NCBI RefSeq assembly: GCF_031143425.1
Contig: NC_090450.1
Coordinates: forward strand, 167,455,486 to 167,519,485
DNA: 64,000 bases
Source: Pleurodeles waltl
Taxonomy: Eukaryota > Chordata > Amphibia > Caudata > Salamandridae
Direction of reading: 5' to 3'
Shown here: one piece after another, positions 48,446 to 61,219 of the stretch
Layout: every line of letters starts with the position of its first letter
Numbering within the stretch: position 1 is the first letter of the stretch
Notes under the pieces: model-generated
What the model was told of the DNA's origin: nothing
The model's input: only the letters and a program-made list of their open reading frames with translations
The model's database searches: none
Translations under genes and position numbers: made by a program

Positions 48446-50927
48446 ATGGAGTCCAGATGCCTGTACAGACCCCAGGAAGATGACAACAGACCAGGAACCA
48501 GCCAGGAGGACCCACACAAGACCCAGGACAGTTTGAAGAAGAAAAGAAAGTGCCGCCTCAGTGCAGAGGAGCAGGAAATTCTGGTTAAAGAGGTGACGGA
48601 ACACCAGCACCAACTGTTTGTCACCTCAATGTTGCCAATCAGTAGGAGAGAGGCAATATGGCAACAAATTGTTGCCAAGATTAACAGTGTGGCAGAAGTA
48701 CGCAGAACAGTCATCGAGTGAAAGAAACACTGGCATGACTGCAAGCGCAGGACCAAGGAAAAGATGGCCAGGAACAGGAAGGCAGCACTGCAGACTGGAG
48801 GTGGGAGTCCAGCACACCAGGAGGCCCTGGACCACATGGAGGAGGTGGTCGCAGCCGCCATCCCTGAGGAGATTGTCACAGGGATTCAAGGACAGGACAG
48901 CGCAGACTATCAGGAGACAACACACATGCAGGGTAAGTCTCATTGCGGAATTAAAATGCACTAATGTCAACTACAACCGGGGGGGGGATACCGACCACAA
49001 AATGCATGGAAGTCATCATATACATGGAGTGGCTTGGGTAAAGGGGTATGGCACAGGGCATGGCCTTTGCAGAGAGAAGCTGGGGCACACCATAACACAA
49101 CACCAACAACAGTTCCATGGGGGTATGCTGCCATGCCAACAATGGAGCAAAGGTAAAGCCACGCCAGGAGGGAAGGGCACAACGTCAAACAGACATCCTG
49201 TCACACGTCAGCCACAATACCCCCTACATTAACTAGGGCCCAATTAACAACCTCTAGCCATACCGACAACTGGAATGTAACAGTGACAACAGTTGCCACT
49301 ACCACCTCCGCTGTGTGTGCTTGTCAAGTAGCCAATGGCAGTAACGTCACCATGGATCAGACACACCTAAATTAGAGGGTTTGGGATGACAACTTTAATA
49401 ATCCCCTGAAACAAGAGAAATGTTCCAGTCCTGTCAATTGTAAATGCCCACAGCTGCCGCAAACATCAGCCAATGTCATCAACGATAGGAGCTACATACC
49501 ACTAATGTCACACCCATGCAGCATATACCAGGGTCCATCCTGTGCCTGGGTCACAATGCAACATCCCAAATGTCATGCTGCTCAGGCAACAGCATTGAGG
49601 GGGAGGACACATGTAACTGGTCACTGAAATACACCTGCACAGTCAGAGGACGAAATAGGACATTGCTACGACTATCAGGGCAATCCAATGTCCACATTCC
49701 CCAACATCAGATGTACACATTACCAATTATAACATCCATATCGTGCCATAACAATGCTATGCATAGGATACGCCACATTTCAACTACATATAAGTGGATG
49801 TGAAAGATCAGAGACTGGGGCAGGTCCAGATTGTTAAGGTTGCTGCTAGTGCCATCAGAGCACCCACAGCCAGTGAAAGGTCTCACCATGAGAATGGATG
49901 TAGACGGAGGGTTGAGTAGGACAAGAAGGTGGCAAATCACTATTTGGCCTAAACCAACACCTAGAGGAGATGATGCCGACAAGTCTAATAACTTACCACA
50001 ATACATGTCACGTGCAGGTGGGGCATAGGCCTGGGAGAATGCCCATCTGAAAAACTGGAGCAATGACCAGGAAACAAGATCACAATGTGAAATCATCACA
50101 AGGCAGGCATATCACATCATCAATGCCACAACACAGATACACTAATTGTACCCTATTTCATTGCAGAGGACGATGGATCTCCTGCGGATATGCCTGTCCA
50201 GGACTACCCTGATGACATGGATGACGAGCAGACAAACATCAGCCACCAGACCCTCCAAGATGTCCTTGGAACCCTCCAGACCCCACCTTCTGTCACAAGG
50301 AGGAGCACAGAACAAGCGGCCATCACAGAGGACCCACCCACAACCCCAATTGTAAGACCTGCCAGCTCCAATACAGCTGAGGACTCAGATGACACAGGCA
50401 CCAGCTTTGAGAGAACTGTAGTCGGAGTACAGCGGGAGATGGCCAAGGAGGTGCGGGTGGGGATGCAAACTATGGCCGCCAGCCTAGAGGGGGTGCGTTC
50501 GTGCATCATGTCATCTGCAGATCAGGCAGCAGCCATGCAAGCGCTAACATCAATCCTGCAAGGACTACAATAAACTGTAAAGGAATTCACCACTGCAGTA
50601 AGGGAGTTGCCACAACACCTCGCACCCCAAACCTTCCACTGCATGCACAAATGCAATCATGACCCCCGCAGGGCTGACCTGGCTGCCTACCATCGTGATA
50701 TGGCTGCTATTCTCAAGAACCAGCAGATCCTCTTTGCAGCAGTACTGCCCTTAAGACCTTCACAGGTAGCAGCGACCAGGATGTCTGACTCCACGTCTTC
50801 AAACACTGAGGTGTGTGTTGCCCCTTCACAACCACCACCACCAAGGACAGAGGAGGCAACACACCCATCAGAAGAAGAAGACATGGAACAGATCACATTC
50901 ACACGTAAAAGTACCCGGAAGCACTAG
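48446..50927 (+). pseudogene. Myb/SANT-like protein of Harbinger element B, two exons
   Basis: Exon 1 is 48446-48932 and exon 2 is 50167-50927. The donor (GTAAGT at 48933) and acceptor (TTGCAG ending at 50166) are canonical, and the split Glu codon restores frame exactly. The product would be 415 residues: a basic nuclear-localisation-like KKKRKCR at residues 31-37, a Myb/SANT-like domain at about 39-105 (LSAEEQEILVKEV, then the REAIWQQIV and KKHWHDCKRRTKEK helices), an acidic middle, and a helical C-terminal part with VQREMAKEVRVGMQ and ILKNQQILFAAVLP. In Harbinger transposons such a protein binds DNA and helps the transposase enter the nucleus. Two in-frame stops break it: TGA at 48719 (codon 92) and TAA at 50571 (codon 298). 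An AATAAA follows at 51220. Transcribed toward the other two genes. Confidence 0.82.
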
Positions 50928-51219
50928 TCCCTGCCACATGGCCACCTATTACCAAGGTCCAGTGCTTTGTAACATGCCAGTATTGCAACAACTGTACTCA
51001 ATGACTGTTCTGCAAACCACTGTATATCTTGTCAGCCTGCCCAGTCATTGTCTCTCACTTACTCATTGGCAAATCCTGTCCCTCTGCCCTGCCTGACACA
51101 TCACCCCAGCATGTCAAATGCCTTTTTCCTTTAGCACTTGTGTAGGATCACAATGGAAGATGTCACTATAATGGACTCACAATCATGGACAATGTACATA
51201 TAGCACTACAGCACTTTTC

Positions 51220-51225
51220 AATAAA
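51220..51225 (+). terminator. Polyadenylation signal of the plus-strand Myb-like gene
   Basis: AATAAA about 290 bp after the Myb-like stop codon, in the correct orientation. Confidence 0.5.
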
Positions 51226-52006
51226 TCGCACTTCCACAACCACTTTGTCTCTGTGTAATGTGACACATCAACCGTGCAGTAGATCACTGAATGTTGCCTC
51301 CTGTCAAATTGCATAGCTTGTCAATACAACTGTCCTGAAATAATGTAGTCTGCTAACTATGCACAGTGGCCTGGATTGCACCATACTCTGGCCTTCCTGA
51401 GGGTAATATCTGATGAAAAGAAAAACCATACTTATAATGCTGTGTTGGACAGAATAATGCTTTCTTAAGGGATATCTAAGCCATTAAATAGTGGCAGCAA
51501 AATGTTGCCACCATGCAATACTAACACATATAACATTCCCCACAAATCTAAGCAAACAGTCAACAAACTGCATGAATGAAGGTGTCTGAGTTTACATCCA
51601 AATAAGTAATCATGCTGAACAGTGTCACAAATGATCTATGTGAGTCGTGAACACGATACTACAAGAGTGCTTACTACCACTCAGCTAATAAGGGTTTCCT
51701 TGAACATCACACTGTAGTCAGACATAAAACAGTGTCCCCAATACCAAATCTAGAAGCACTGTATGTGACATTGAAAACATACTTATTGAAAAAAACACGT
51801 TGGGATCCATAGTAACTGTGATTGGTGGTTGCAATGAATGGTCAAATCTTTCCAAGGTAGCTTTGGGGTAGCTGCCAATGTTACAGCTCAGTTGGGATTT
51901 GTTTCTAGCATAGGACACAAATGTAATACAAAAGAAATCATGTACACTCATGCCAAGGCCCTGATCTACAAGCATTTCACACACACTGTAAAGGGTTTTC
52001 TACATA
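51226..52006. other. Region between the convergent genes of element B
   Basis: No gene recognised. It lies between the 3' ends of the plus-strand Myb-like gene and the minus-strand second SANT-like gene. Confidence 0.4.
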
Positions 52007-52012
52007 TTTATT
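52007..52012 (-). terminator. Polyadenylation signal of the second SANT-like gene
   Basis: AATAAA on the minus strand about 430 bp after the stop codon at 52443. Confidence 0.45.
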
Positions 52013-52442
52013 AAACGGTAAAAACAGAAGAGAAAACTCGGGGAAAAGCCTTACCTACCCTAATCTACCCTAACTACTCATTACCCACAACTGTCCCTAG
52101 CTAACCTAAGCTAAACTTACTTATCACATGTAACAAAATGTTCTAAACATCAACCCCCCTTATGAGACGGGACACATGGAGGACTACAGCAACTAACCTA
52201 AACACATACTATCCTATACTAAACAAATATATTTTTTTTGTAAAAGAAAATATATATATATTTTTTTTCAAAACACACAAGAACCCCAACATAACACTCA
52301 AAAATAAAAATTTGAAATAATCAGGACCCCCCACCCTCTAACACTAACTAAACTAACAGCCTAACACTAAGCCCCCTAAACCCACAAAGTATAAGAATAA
52401 GGAAAGAGGAGGCAGGGGAGGGAATCATGTCCATCAAAATGT

Positions 52443-55400
52443 CTAGAGGTTGGCCCTCCGAAGGGTACGCTTAATGGACCGCACCCGCCTGTTAATATGG
52501 CGAACATCCTACTGCAGGCGACTAATTTTTCTGTGAACACGGTCCATTTTAGGCTGCATGTCCACAAAAGCAGCAGGGTCAATAGCTGCAGCTGGGGTGG
52601 TCTGTGTGCCAGTTGAGGAAGTGTGGGGCCGTGTAGGGTCAATGTCAGTGGGCTGCCCTGCAGGTGGTCCAGTGCTAGGGCCCGGAGCACTTCCTGATGT
52701 TGTTGCCACAACGGTCACAGTTGTTGGTGGTGCCACCTGGGTGGTAGTGGTGCTGGTGGTGGCTGTGGTGGGCAAAGAAGGGCCACCCTGTGGGAATGCC
52801 CTCTATTCTCCGGAGGCCCGTTCATTCCTGTATCTGTGGGCCATTCCTTGGTACCCCGACTCTTACTGCGGTATATGCTGGTACCGCATTGCCCGCCTCT
52901 GGAATTCACGCACCTGGATGGGTGTCATATTAGCAGCTGTGAAGACAAATGAAAAATATTACATTAGGAACTGCATTGTGTGAAATGGCACAAGAAGTAA
53001 ATCAGACAATACATCTACTGTACTTGTAACAGCTCATATCATCATACAGATCATTGAATGTCCCTGAGGAAGTACCTGGCAGGCCAGCCTACAAAGGTTG
53101 CTTCACACATAGCACATCCAAACCCTACAAGATGGGTAACAACTGGCATGTTTTGGCATCAGAGATCTGCCAGTTGTCAGCTAACTATCATGCAGCACAT
53201 CCTCCGCCAATGCCAGGGCTACAAATTTCATTGTAAGGGATGGAAATCGTGGGCCACATGATCTGCAAGTTGTAAATGGACTTGCTAGTATAGTACTCAT
53301 GTGCTAAACCTGAGTGTGTATACTAGGTTCAGACAAAAGATTCACTGATTTACATGTCTGTGTAACAAACTTGTATCATCAGTCCTAGGTACACTATTCA
53401 CAAACCCATGCCTGTGTTTGGGGGTGGGGGTGGAGAAACAACTAACAATTTCAAACAACATGGACACCCAGGAAGCTTATGAAAGCAGGACATGTGTTTG
53501 GCTCAACACACACACCACAGGTAAGGTGTATCTACAAATAGGAGACAGCAATCCCTTGACCAATCCCAGCGCCACACATGCCTGGTAATGCAGACCATTG
53601 TCCAAATCATATACTTCCAGTAAGCCATGACTTACAACTAACACAGAGATGCAAGAACACCCCTGGCCATGATTTGCATGCACACTTAGGCCATTGCACT
53701 CAAGTGCCACATACTCGTAGCACTACATGTGGAGCTACATGCTGCTAGGAAGTTCAACTGACAGTTTAATCAGTACATTAGTGAATAGGGAAACAGAAGT
53801 CTGTTTGTAAGCATTTAACAGCCCCATTCTGGGAGAATGTGGGCTTGACAGGCTGACTAAATCACAGATTAGGTCCAGTGCGACTCTTGCTGATACAAGT
53901 GTCATCCACATGACTCATCCCCATTCACATTGCAGGGCCTACAGGACTGACCTAGAATCCCTAAATAAGGCACTAGGATAAGCATTGGCCAACTCTAAAA
54001 TGGTGAGAAAATGAAATCCCACTCATGGAACAAGACAAATGATGGGCCAGCACATCGCACCTTGCTATTTGTTCAATACACAGGAGTCCGTCACACATCA
54101 CCAGTAAACACAACACATAACAGACATATCAACTCTTACTGGAGTTGTCGGGGTCCTCGATGAAGCCACAGTGTAGGGTTCGGGTCCACCTGTAAGGCAT
54201 GGAAGGGAGAAATGTGCTCTAAATCTGTGCACTGACCAACAATTCCAAAGACATACTATGTGTAAGATTACATAAGTAAGTAAATCCACTCAGACATGAT
54301 GATACTGCATCCGATATTGCACGGCTAACATGTACATACCATGGGTCTCCAGTGAAATTTACACACATATCTGCACACATGCAGTGGCCCTAATTATCAT
54401 GTGGTGGCAAACATGTTCCTTCATTAGTGAGCAGACATAATAATGGAGTGTATTCGTCTCATCATGTGTATCCAAGAGAGACATCCAAAGCCACTTTCCT
54501 TGAGGAGTGCATTACCATTCAACCAGCCATTGTGGCCATGACAAATTTATGACACATAGGTACAATGTACAGAGGGGCAGGGACAGTTGTAAGCCCTCAT
54601 GTTGTGACAGTTTCTTCATTTGATGTGGCCCAGTTATGAAAAGTTGCACCAACCATAGAGATAGGAACCCATGTGCATACATTTGGCCAGCCATCCCTAA
54701 ACGAAAGGAGGAACAACAAACACCAAATACCAGTCTAAGATGTTAGCTGAGGGCACCTTGCACTTTTTCACTATGGGGGTCATTCTGACCGCGGCGGTCG
54801 GCGGTCGCCGCACACCAAACGGTTCCCGCCGAAAGACCACGGCGGCCATTCCGGCTTTTCCGCTGGGCTGGCGGGCGACCGCCAGAAGACCGCCGGCCGT
54901 CCCAGAGGGACAGCCCCTTCAACGATGAAGCCGGCTCAGAATGGAGCCGGCGGAGTTGAAGGGGTGCGACGGGTGCAGTGGCACTCGTCGAGATTTTCAC
55001 TGTCTGCACAGTGAAAATCTTTGTGGGGCCCTGTTAGGGGGCCCCACGGCACCCGTTCCCGCCATCCTGGTTCTGGCGGTGGACACCGCCAGAAACAGGC
55101 TGGCGGGAAGGCGGTCGGAATCCCCATGGCGGTGCTGCAAGCAGCGCCGCCATGGCGGATTCCCTGGGCCAGCGGGAAACCGGCGGGAAACCGCCGGCTC
55201 CCCTTTTCTGACCGCGGCTTTACCGCCGTGGTCAGAATTGCCCAGGAAGCACCGCCAGCCTGTTGGCGGTGCTTCCGCCGCCCTCCACCATGGTGGTCAT
55301 GGACCGCCAAGGTCAGAATGACCCCCTATGTCTCCAAATCTAGATCTGACATGTATCCGAAATGATGAAGGACCACAATAATCCCTAACATCTGTAGAAC

Positions 55401-56142
55401 TTCTGTGATCGCTTACACACTTACCAGACACACATGAGACATATGTTTGGCCCACATTGCCATCATCAATTGACATGAAGCCTGCACTCATTTTCAGCAT
55501 CATGTAGTGTTTCGAAAGTCAGTCTAGCTGTTGCATCAACAAAGGTCGGTAATGATTTTGAAAATCTGTACCTCACAGGCAAATGTGACCTATATATACA
55601 TAATTGGCTCCTGATTTGTGTTGTTGTTTGACACAAAGGCGGGACCAACTTACATTAAGCAAAAGTATTCAGTAAGTTTGCAGAGCAGTTGCTTCCTGAC
55701 ATCTAGCAATTGTGGTCCTTAACATAGTCCATCAATCACCCTGTATGTTTCCAAAGCATTCTACACACTCAACAACATAGCCGGCAGATATTGTACAAAT
55801 CATCTGATGTCACTACAGAGCATTTAATCATGCACATTTACATGATTTTTACTCACCAACAGGGCCACCAATCACAATTCCCAGGTGGTCCATCAGATCT
55901 TGCTCCCTGGAGATGAGGTCAGCCCAGCCGTGCTTCAGCTGGTGGTCATTCCTCTGACTCCGATATACACGTTGCAAGTGATGCAGGACCTTTCCCCACC
56001 GAATCCTCCGTGCCTCGGTGTGATACCCCTGTATCACCCGCCCACCTGCCTCAATCAGAAGAGGGAGGAAATGGCACACCAGCCATATGAACCCCCCAAG
56101 CTCCTCCTCACCCATTTTGCCAAGACGTGGCCTACCTAACAT
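52443..56142 (-). pseudogene. Second SANT-like protein of element B, three exons
   Basis: Exons on the minus strand: 56142-55857, 54189-54140 and 52936-52443. Exon 1 encodes MGEEELGGFIWLVCHFLP (or starts nine codons earlier) and a helical block with RRIRWGKVLHHLQRVYRSQ and HGWADLISREQDLMDHLG. The W and basic spacing resemble a SANT/Myb-like third helix, though weakly. Exon 2 (GPEPYTVASSRTPTTP) and exon 3 give a Thr/Pro/Ser-rich linker and a helical, very basic C-terminus (RVHRKISRLQ ... INRRVRSIKRTLRRANL). Exon 3 has three in-frame stops (TAA at about 52865, TAG near 52805, TAG at 52509). Exons 2 and 3 are also out of phase by one base; an extra G at the exon 2 donor would fix this. Function unknown; a structural or DNA-binding partner is possible. 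Confidence 0.68.
54775..55326. mobile_element. GC-rich serial-hairpin MITE, TAT target duplication
   Basis: Perfect 16-bp terminal repeats (GGGGGTCATTCTGACC and its complement), flanked by TAT on both sides (54772-54774, 55327-55329). The inside is a chain of hairpins: AGATTTTCACTGT / ACAGTGAAAATCT (54991-55020), GTGGGGCCC / GGGCCCCAC (about 55023-55048), CGGAATCCCCATGGCGG and its complement (about 55117-55167), GACCGCGG / CCGTGGTC and CGCCAGCCT / TTGGCGG. Much richer in GC and CpG than its host. It interrupts intron 1 of the second SANT-like gene. Confidence 0.85.
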
Positions 56143-59100
56143 CTTAGCACAAAAAAGAGGAATAGGGGATAAAGGAGAGCAAAGGAGAATAGGGGAAAGT
56201 AGAATAAGAAAAACGTAAACTAAACAACTAAAAGAGCCCAACTATCCCCAAGCTATCACTACCCACAACAGACTCCCCAAAACAACAAAGACAATACAAT
56301 ACTGGACAATAGTACACAATAAACACTCAGACAGGATACAACAACAACATTTTATTTACAAACTGACAAGTGATGGACCACACAGGAGACAAAAGCACAA
56401 TTTGACTAGACAGAACTCGGAACACAGCCACACAGTCTAGAAGAATCACAGACTGCAAAGTGAAAGTAAAAGTATACCCACTGTACATAATCTGTAAACA
56501 GGATATCCTATTACAACAATTCCTGCATAAAATAGCTGCCGTTTTTATCATTATGCGTCAAAAATATTTGACGCATACAGTCTGGGCATAATTTTTTTCG
56601 ACGCACAGGAGTAAAAATGAGCCTGCATCCATATATTTGGAAATAGGCTAAGACTTAACCAATTTTCTGAGGTACAGCGTGGAAGAGTCAATGGTGTTTT
56701 CCTGGCATTATGCGTCGTTTTTTGGGCTTAAGCGCCATGCGTAAAAATTTCAGGGCATTAACTGGGTTTGGGTCATTTTACCATTTTAATGTTATGTAAC
56801 ATTTGTGACACAACTGAGAGAGGCTGATTGCGCCCACTTTGGTCTTGACGTTGTATGGGTGCATGTGAGACATCATTCTGCTGCGGACCATGATCCGCTA
56901 CTTCCTTAACAGGATTTTCACTCTTGGCTGACGCACTAGATGGCCATTTGTGCGGCCTTCATTTATGTATTGCACAAATTGGGCATGTTTGGCGTCAGGA
57001 GAGGATAGTAATGTGACGCACATAAGTACAATACCTCAATGCCTATGGCTCAATGTGTGTGCATTGGCTACTTATGTAGTTGTTGACCCAGTGTGTGTGC
57101 ATCACAGGATGCATTATTGAAAATATGCTTGTATGAATGTGAAGTCAATGTGTCCAAACCTTAGATGCAAGTCAGCATGGAAATGAGAGAGGACATGTGT
57201 TAGTCATACATGTAGCAACATCTGTTGTGTGCACTTCCAAAATTTTGGGTAATGTAGACACCACAAATGACAAAGCATGGACCGGATAGATGGCAGACGC
57301 TTGTTCATGTCAATGGTCCAAATGTTGCCCATGTCCTGGAAATTTGGAAACCGCTTCCTAGGCACTTGTTGGTGAACCCACCGTGAGTCAGGCACATGTA
57401 CAAACTAAGTGGGTACCATGTTATTGGCACAGACAGCCAAAGGTGACCCACAACTGTAATATCACCCCACAGTTGTGGTCATATGACTGAGCCACAACTC
57501 TCCTGTGGCAGTGGTGGACCAGCAGAGGAGGAAGCACATGGCCACATATTTCCAGTGATCAATTGCACAGAGGTGTCTGGTTCATGTGTGTGGTCCAATG
57601 TTGATCCTGTATATTTTTAGGGGCCTATGTTGTCACAGTTACGTCCAGGTCTCATCATGAGTCAGTGGCGGCTATTCCTGTATCTACTGAGTATCCTTCG
57701 GAGATCAATGGAAGTAAAGTCGATCTGGACATGAGAACCTTCATGGGGATGGTCCCACCCTGTCACTGCAGATGTGTTATGAGACTGTCAACAGGGCAAC
57801 CTTGGTGTGCTGAGTGAGCTCATATCTCAGGAGTCATGTTCCGGCAGGTGTCATTACAACATTTATACACAGGTTGGCCTGTAAAGTTCCTACTGCATCT
57901 GGGACCATCATAGCCTCTGTGTTGATTAATCTTGCAGCTGTTCAACACGCACAGGCCATCAATATGTTGTGAGCAATCTGATTCAGCGTGTGAACTGTCA
58001 GGGTCCTAACATGTCTGGACTTTTCATGCACATTATCAGAGGTTGCTCGTTCTGCTGGAGGCACCATACCCAATCCCTGCATACGGCCCTGGTACACTGT
58101 CACACTTTGTCGTTCATGTATACATGAGACGCAGACAAGGTATAGGCCATGATTTTGGTATTCCAAGACAATTTTACAATTATGGTACAATTAAAAAGCA
58201 GATGATGCTATACAATGTATTTGGGTATGCATTGAGGAAGCACCTTACAAAATACCCCCTGAGGAATGTGAGGTTTGGTAAAACAAATGTGGTACATACG
58301 TAGCCACAAGGAGCCTTTAGGGTAACGCACAGACAGGTGCCAGTCAGGCTGATAGGATGCAGGGTCAATCAGGATCCAGCAATTTCACAAGGTACATACT
58401 CAGTGGTCTGACTTACACTGGTCGGAGGAAGAACAAGACAGTTGACATGGGAAACTGTTTGTCATGTGTTTTGGAAGGTGACACATAAACCCAAGGGCTG
58501 TGTTACACGGCTTAATTTCTAGCAATGCATAACAGTGTATTTGACAAAATGGCAACTTCTATGCTGTTCCAAGCATCTGCCTGGGCAGTGCAAGTTCAAA
58601 TGGGTGGTCTGCATGGAGGTGCTCATAGGTGTGTGCTGCATCAGTTTATCACAAGTCCTGTAGGTGAGATTCCAGTTCAAATGGCCAACAATACCTTTCA
58701 CATGGGAAGCAATCTACAGGTGATAACAGGGCTTGGAAAACTACAAGCCAGTGTATTAATTGACCTGACGTCCATGTAGTCAGATGTACTATTACAATGG
58801 CATACCATAGGAAACGGTGTAGCACGCTAGATCACTATTGTTAGTCTGTGTGTGGAGAGGAGGGAATATCTGGGGACGCATATTACCATTCCAGAGACCT
58901 CTTCAGACAGGTGGTGTGAGACCAGGAACAGGGTGTGTCAGGAGTTAGGTAAAGGGCTGACATGTACATAGAATATCATGTGCGAAATGCTTGTCATAGG
59001 TGTGGCACTTGTGCTGTCTATGTTCTGCTTATATGGAACTCTAGTCACAGATAGTCCTTGCAAAGATAGGTGCTGTACGACTTACTGCTGTCAAGGGTCT

Positions 59101-59456
59101 GGTCATACATTCCTGTTACCAATGCAATAGCACATCCACTGCCTCGTGTATGATGCATTTTTTCCCTTATAGACTGATGGTGTCTTAGTTGTGTGCCATA
59201 TGCTGCGATGAACCATGTTGCCAACATGTATGTGTGAAATAGGTGTGGTCCTCTGCTATTGCCCTTCAAAGGTGAAATGTACAGGATTTATGTCTTTTAC
59301 AGTGTGTGTGTATGTGACTGTTGTGTAATACGCATCACAATTGCTTTGGAATGTCTGTGTCCTGATCGGTATATCAGCAATGCTCCATGAGGCTACACTG
59401 ATAGTTAGAGATAAAGGTGAGCAAAAATGATTACCCAGACCATCATATGGTGATTA
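56143..59456. other. Long non-coding interior of element B
   Basis: About 3.3 kb between the minus-strand genes. At 56552-56577 TATGCGTCAAA / TTTGACGCATA forms a perfect palindrome with a 4-base loop, and further GCGTC-type motifs follow (about 56600, 56712). A minus-strand AATAAA lies at about 56349-56354. Open frames here (for example 57204-57395 minus, 58043-58303 plus) have no recognisable motif. Confidence 0.45.
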
Positions 59457-61219
59457 TTATCGGTGTTTATTTACATATGTTGATACAGTGGTGATGGTGA
59501 GTTGTTTCAAAAGAAATTGTTTACAAATTTGTTGGCGCCTACGCAATCCAGCAGCTGTGTTTTGTTGTTCCCCCTCATGTTGCAGGCCAGCATCCTCCTC
59601 TTCCTCCTCTTCAGGCATTTGTGGCTCTGGTTCTAATAGGGTAGTGTTCCTTCGTATACAAATGTTGTGCAGGATGGCACATGTTAAAATGATCTTACAG
59701 ACCATTTCTGGTGAATATAGGAGGCTGCCACCAGTGATGTCGAGGCACCTGAATCTCGACTTGTGGATGCCAAAGGTCCTCTCCACTATAGTGTGTGTCC
59801 TCCTATGTGCCTCATTGTAGGCACGCTCTGCTGCAGTGCTTGGGTTGCCAAATGGTGCCATAATCCATGGCTGGATCCCATACCCCTGATCACCTGAAAA
59901 CGATTGGGATCATGTTGATTTAGCTTGCCCCATTAATATCACCTTGCATGGCAGTAATTGTCTTGTGTTGTCTGTGACTCTTTTGTGCTATTGTGTTGCT
60001 TCCTAGGCTTCTAGGATGTACCATCTGCATTGGGTTGTTTCCTTGGCTGAACGAGTGTTTGCCTGCTGACCAGTTGTCCGCAGTATGTTTGGGTATTTGC
60101 AGTAGAGTAAGCACTCCCTAGCATTGTGACTTGTGATACAGGTGTCACTGTGTCTTCACTGGGGGTGAGATGATAGTTCCATACACAGATTCAAATTGAC
60201 AGTGGTGGTAACACGTTAGCATCTATGTACCCTGGACATCCCACACCTTTAGACATATGCAATGGATTAATTTAAACATCAGTGAGACGCTTACATTATG
60301 CAACGTGACAATTAGCCAAACCTCTCCATACGTTTGATCATTGATGTCTTAACATTAGACTGTACACTAATTTCAGATGTGTGACAGGTTCACTGCAGAC
60401 CTATCAAACATGGCTAGCGGTGTGACAACCTCAGTGTCTTCCTGTCCACATGTTGCTGTCGTGGTGTATGTGTTGTGTGTCCTAGAGGGTTGCTGTGCAC
60501 TGTGTATATAAGTAGGTTTCAGTACTTACCAACAAGTAGTCCATTGCCATATCGTCCATCCTGGAAGTGTTGATTGATGGTGCAGTGACGGAAGATGAAT
60601 GAGTCATGGACACTCCCAGGATACTTTGCCACGATATTGGTGATCAATCCTTGGTGATCGACTATGGCCTGCACATTGATGGAGTGTGTGTGCTTCCTGT
60701 TGCGGTATAGGTGTTCAGTTGCAGCAGGTGGCACAAGGCGTACATGTGTGCAGTCAATGGCACCAAGGACGTGTGGGAATCCATTAATGAGGTAAAACCC
60801 CTGTTTTGTCTCCTGCTGTTTCCGCTGTGTGTTTGGGAAGCAGATGCGGCGGGTGTGAGTCCAATGATGGCATCCAGTACTTTGGGCAAGAAGGCAGAGA
60901 ATGATGGCTGTGATATCCCGGCAACCAGGGCGCTAGTGCTTTGAAAGGAGCCACTTGCCAACATGTGAAGTACAGCTAGCAGCTTGGTTTTTGTTGGGAT
61001 GGTGCGGGGTGTCAGCAAGGTGGGTGCCAACTGTGGCTCTATGTTGCGCAGCAGCTGCTGAATGGCCTGCCAATTCAACCTGTACCGCTGGATGATGTCA
61101 TGTTCCCTGAGGCCATGAAGGGTTGTCCTGGGGCGGAATATCCTCTTGCTGCCTTTGGGGTCCATGCTGGTGTTGTGGTAGCTGCTGTTGTTGTTTCTGG
61201 GCTCTGCGTCTGCGTGCAC
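59457..61219 (-). pseudogene. HARBI1-like DDE transposase of element B, two exons, one frameshift
   Basis: Exon 1 is 61219-60530 and exon 2 is 59893-59457. The donor GTAAGT and the acceptor TTTTCAG join as V-G-D in frame. Domains in order: helical N-terminal region with REHDIIQRYRLNWQAI, LLAVLHMLASGSFQS and VAGISQPSFS (about 61130-60900); GFPHVLGAIDCTH with the first catalytic Asp (60753-60755); YRNRKHTHSINVQAI and AKYPGSVHDSFIFR; GDQGYGIQPW with the second Asp (59889-59891); AYNEAHRRTHTIVERTFG with the catalytic Glu (59781-59783); SRFRCLDITGG, a Leu-rich helix, a Glu run and a basic tail. All three catalytic residues are intact. One single-base frame change near 60850 separates the blocks ending VLDAIIGLTP and starting RICFPN; exon lengths also show that one base is missing. 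Start at 61219 chosen because no upstream in-frame Met precedes the conserved block. An AATAAA (59466-59471) overlaps the last codons. Confidence 0.9.

Noticed and set aside
48618..49232. A 204-codon plus-strand open frame
   Set aside because: It is in a different frame over the first Myb-like exon and continues into the intron; the homologous frame is the one starting at 48446.
54936..55365. Three long open frames rich in Arg, Pro and Gly
   Set aside because: They lie within a GC-rich palindromic MITE; translation on both strands is a by-product of base composition.
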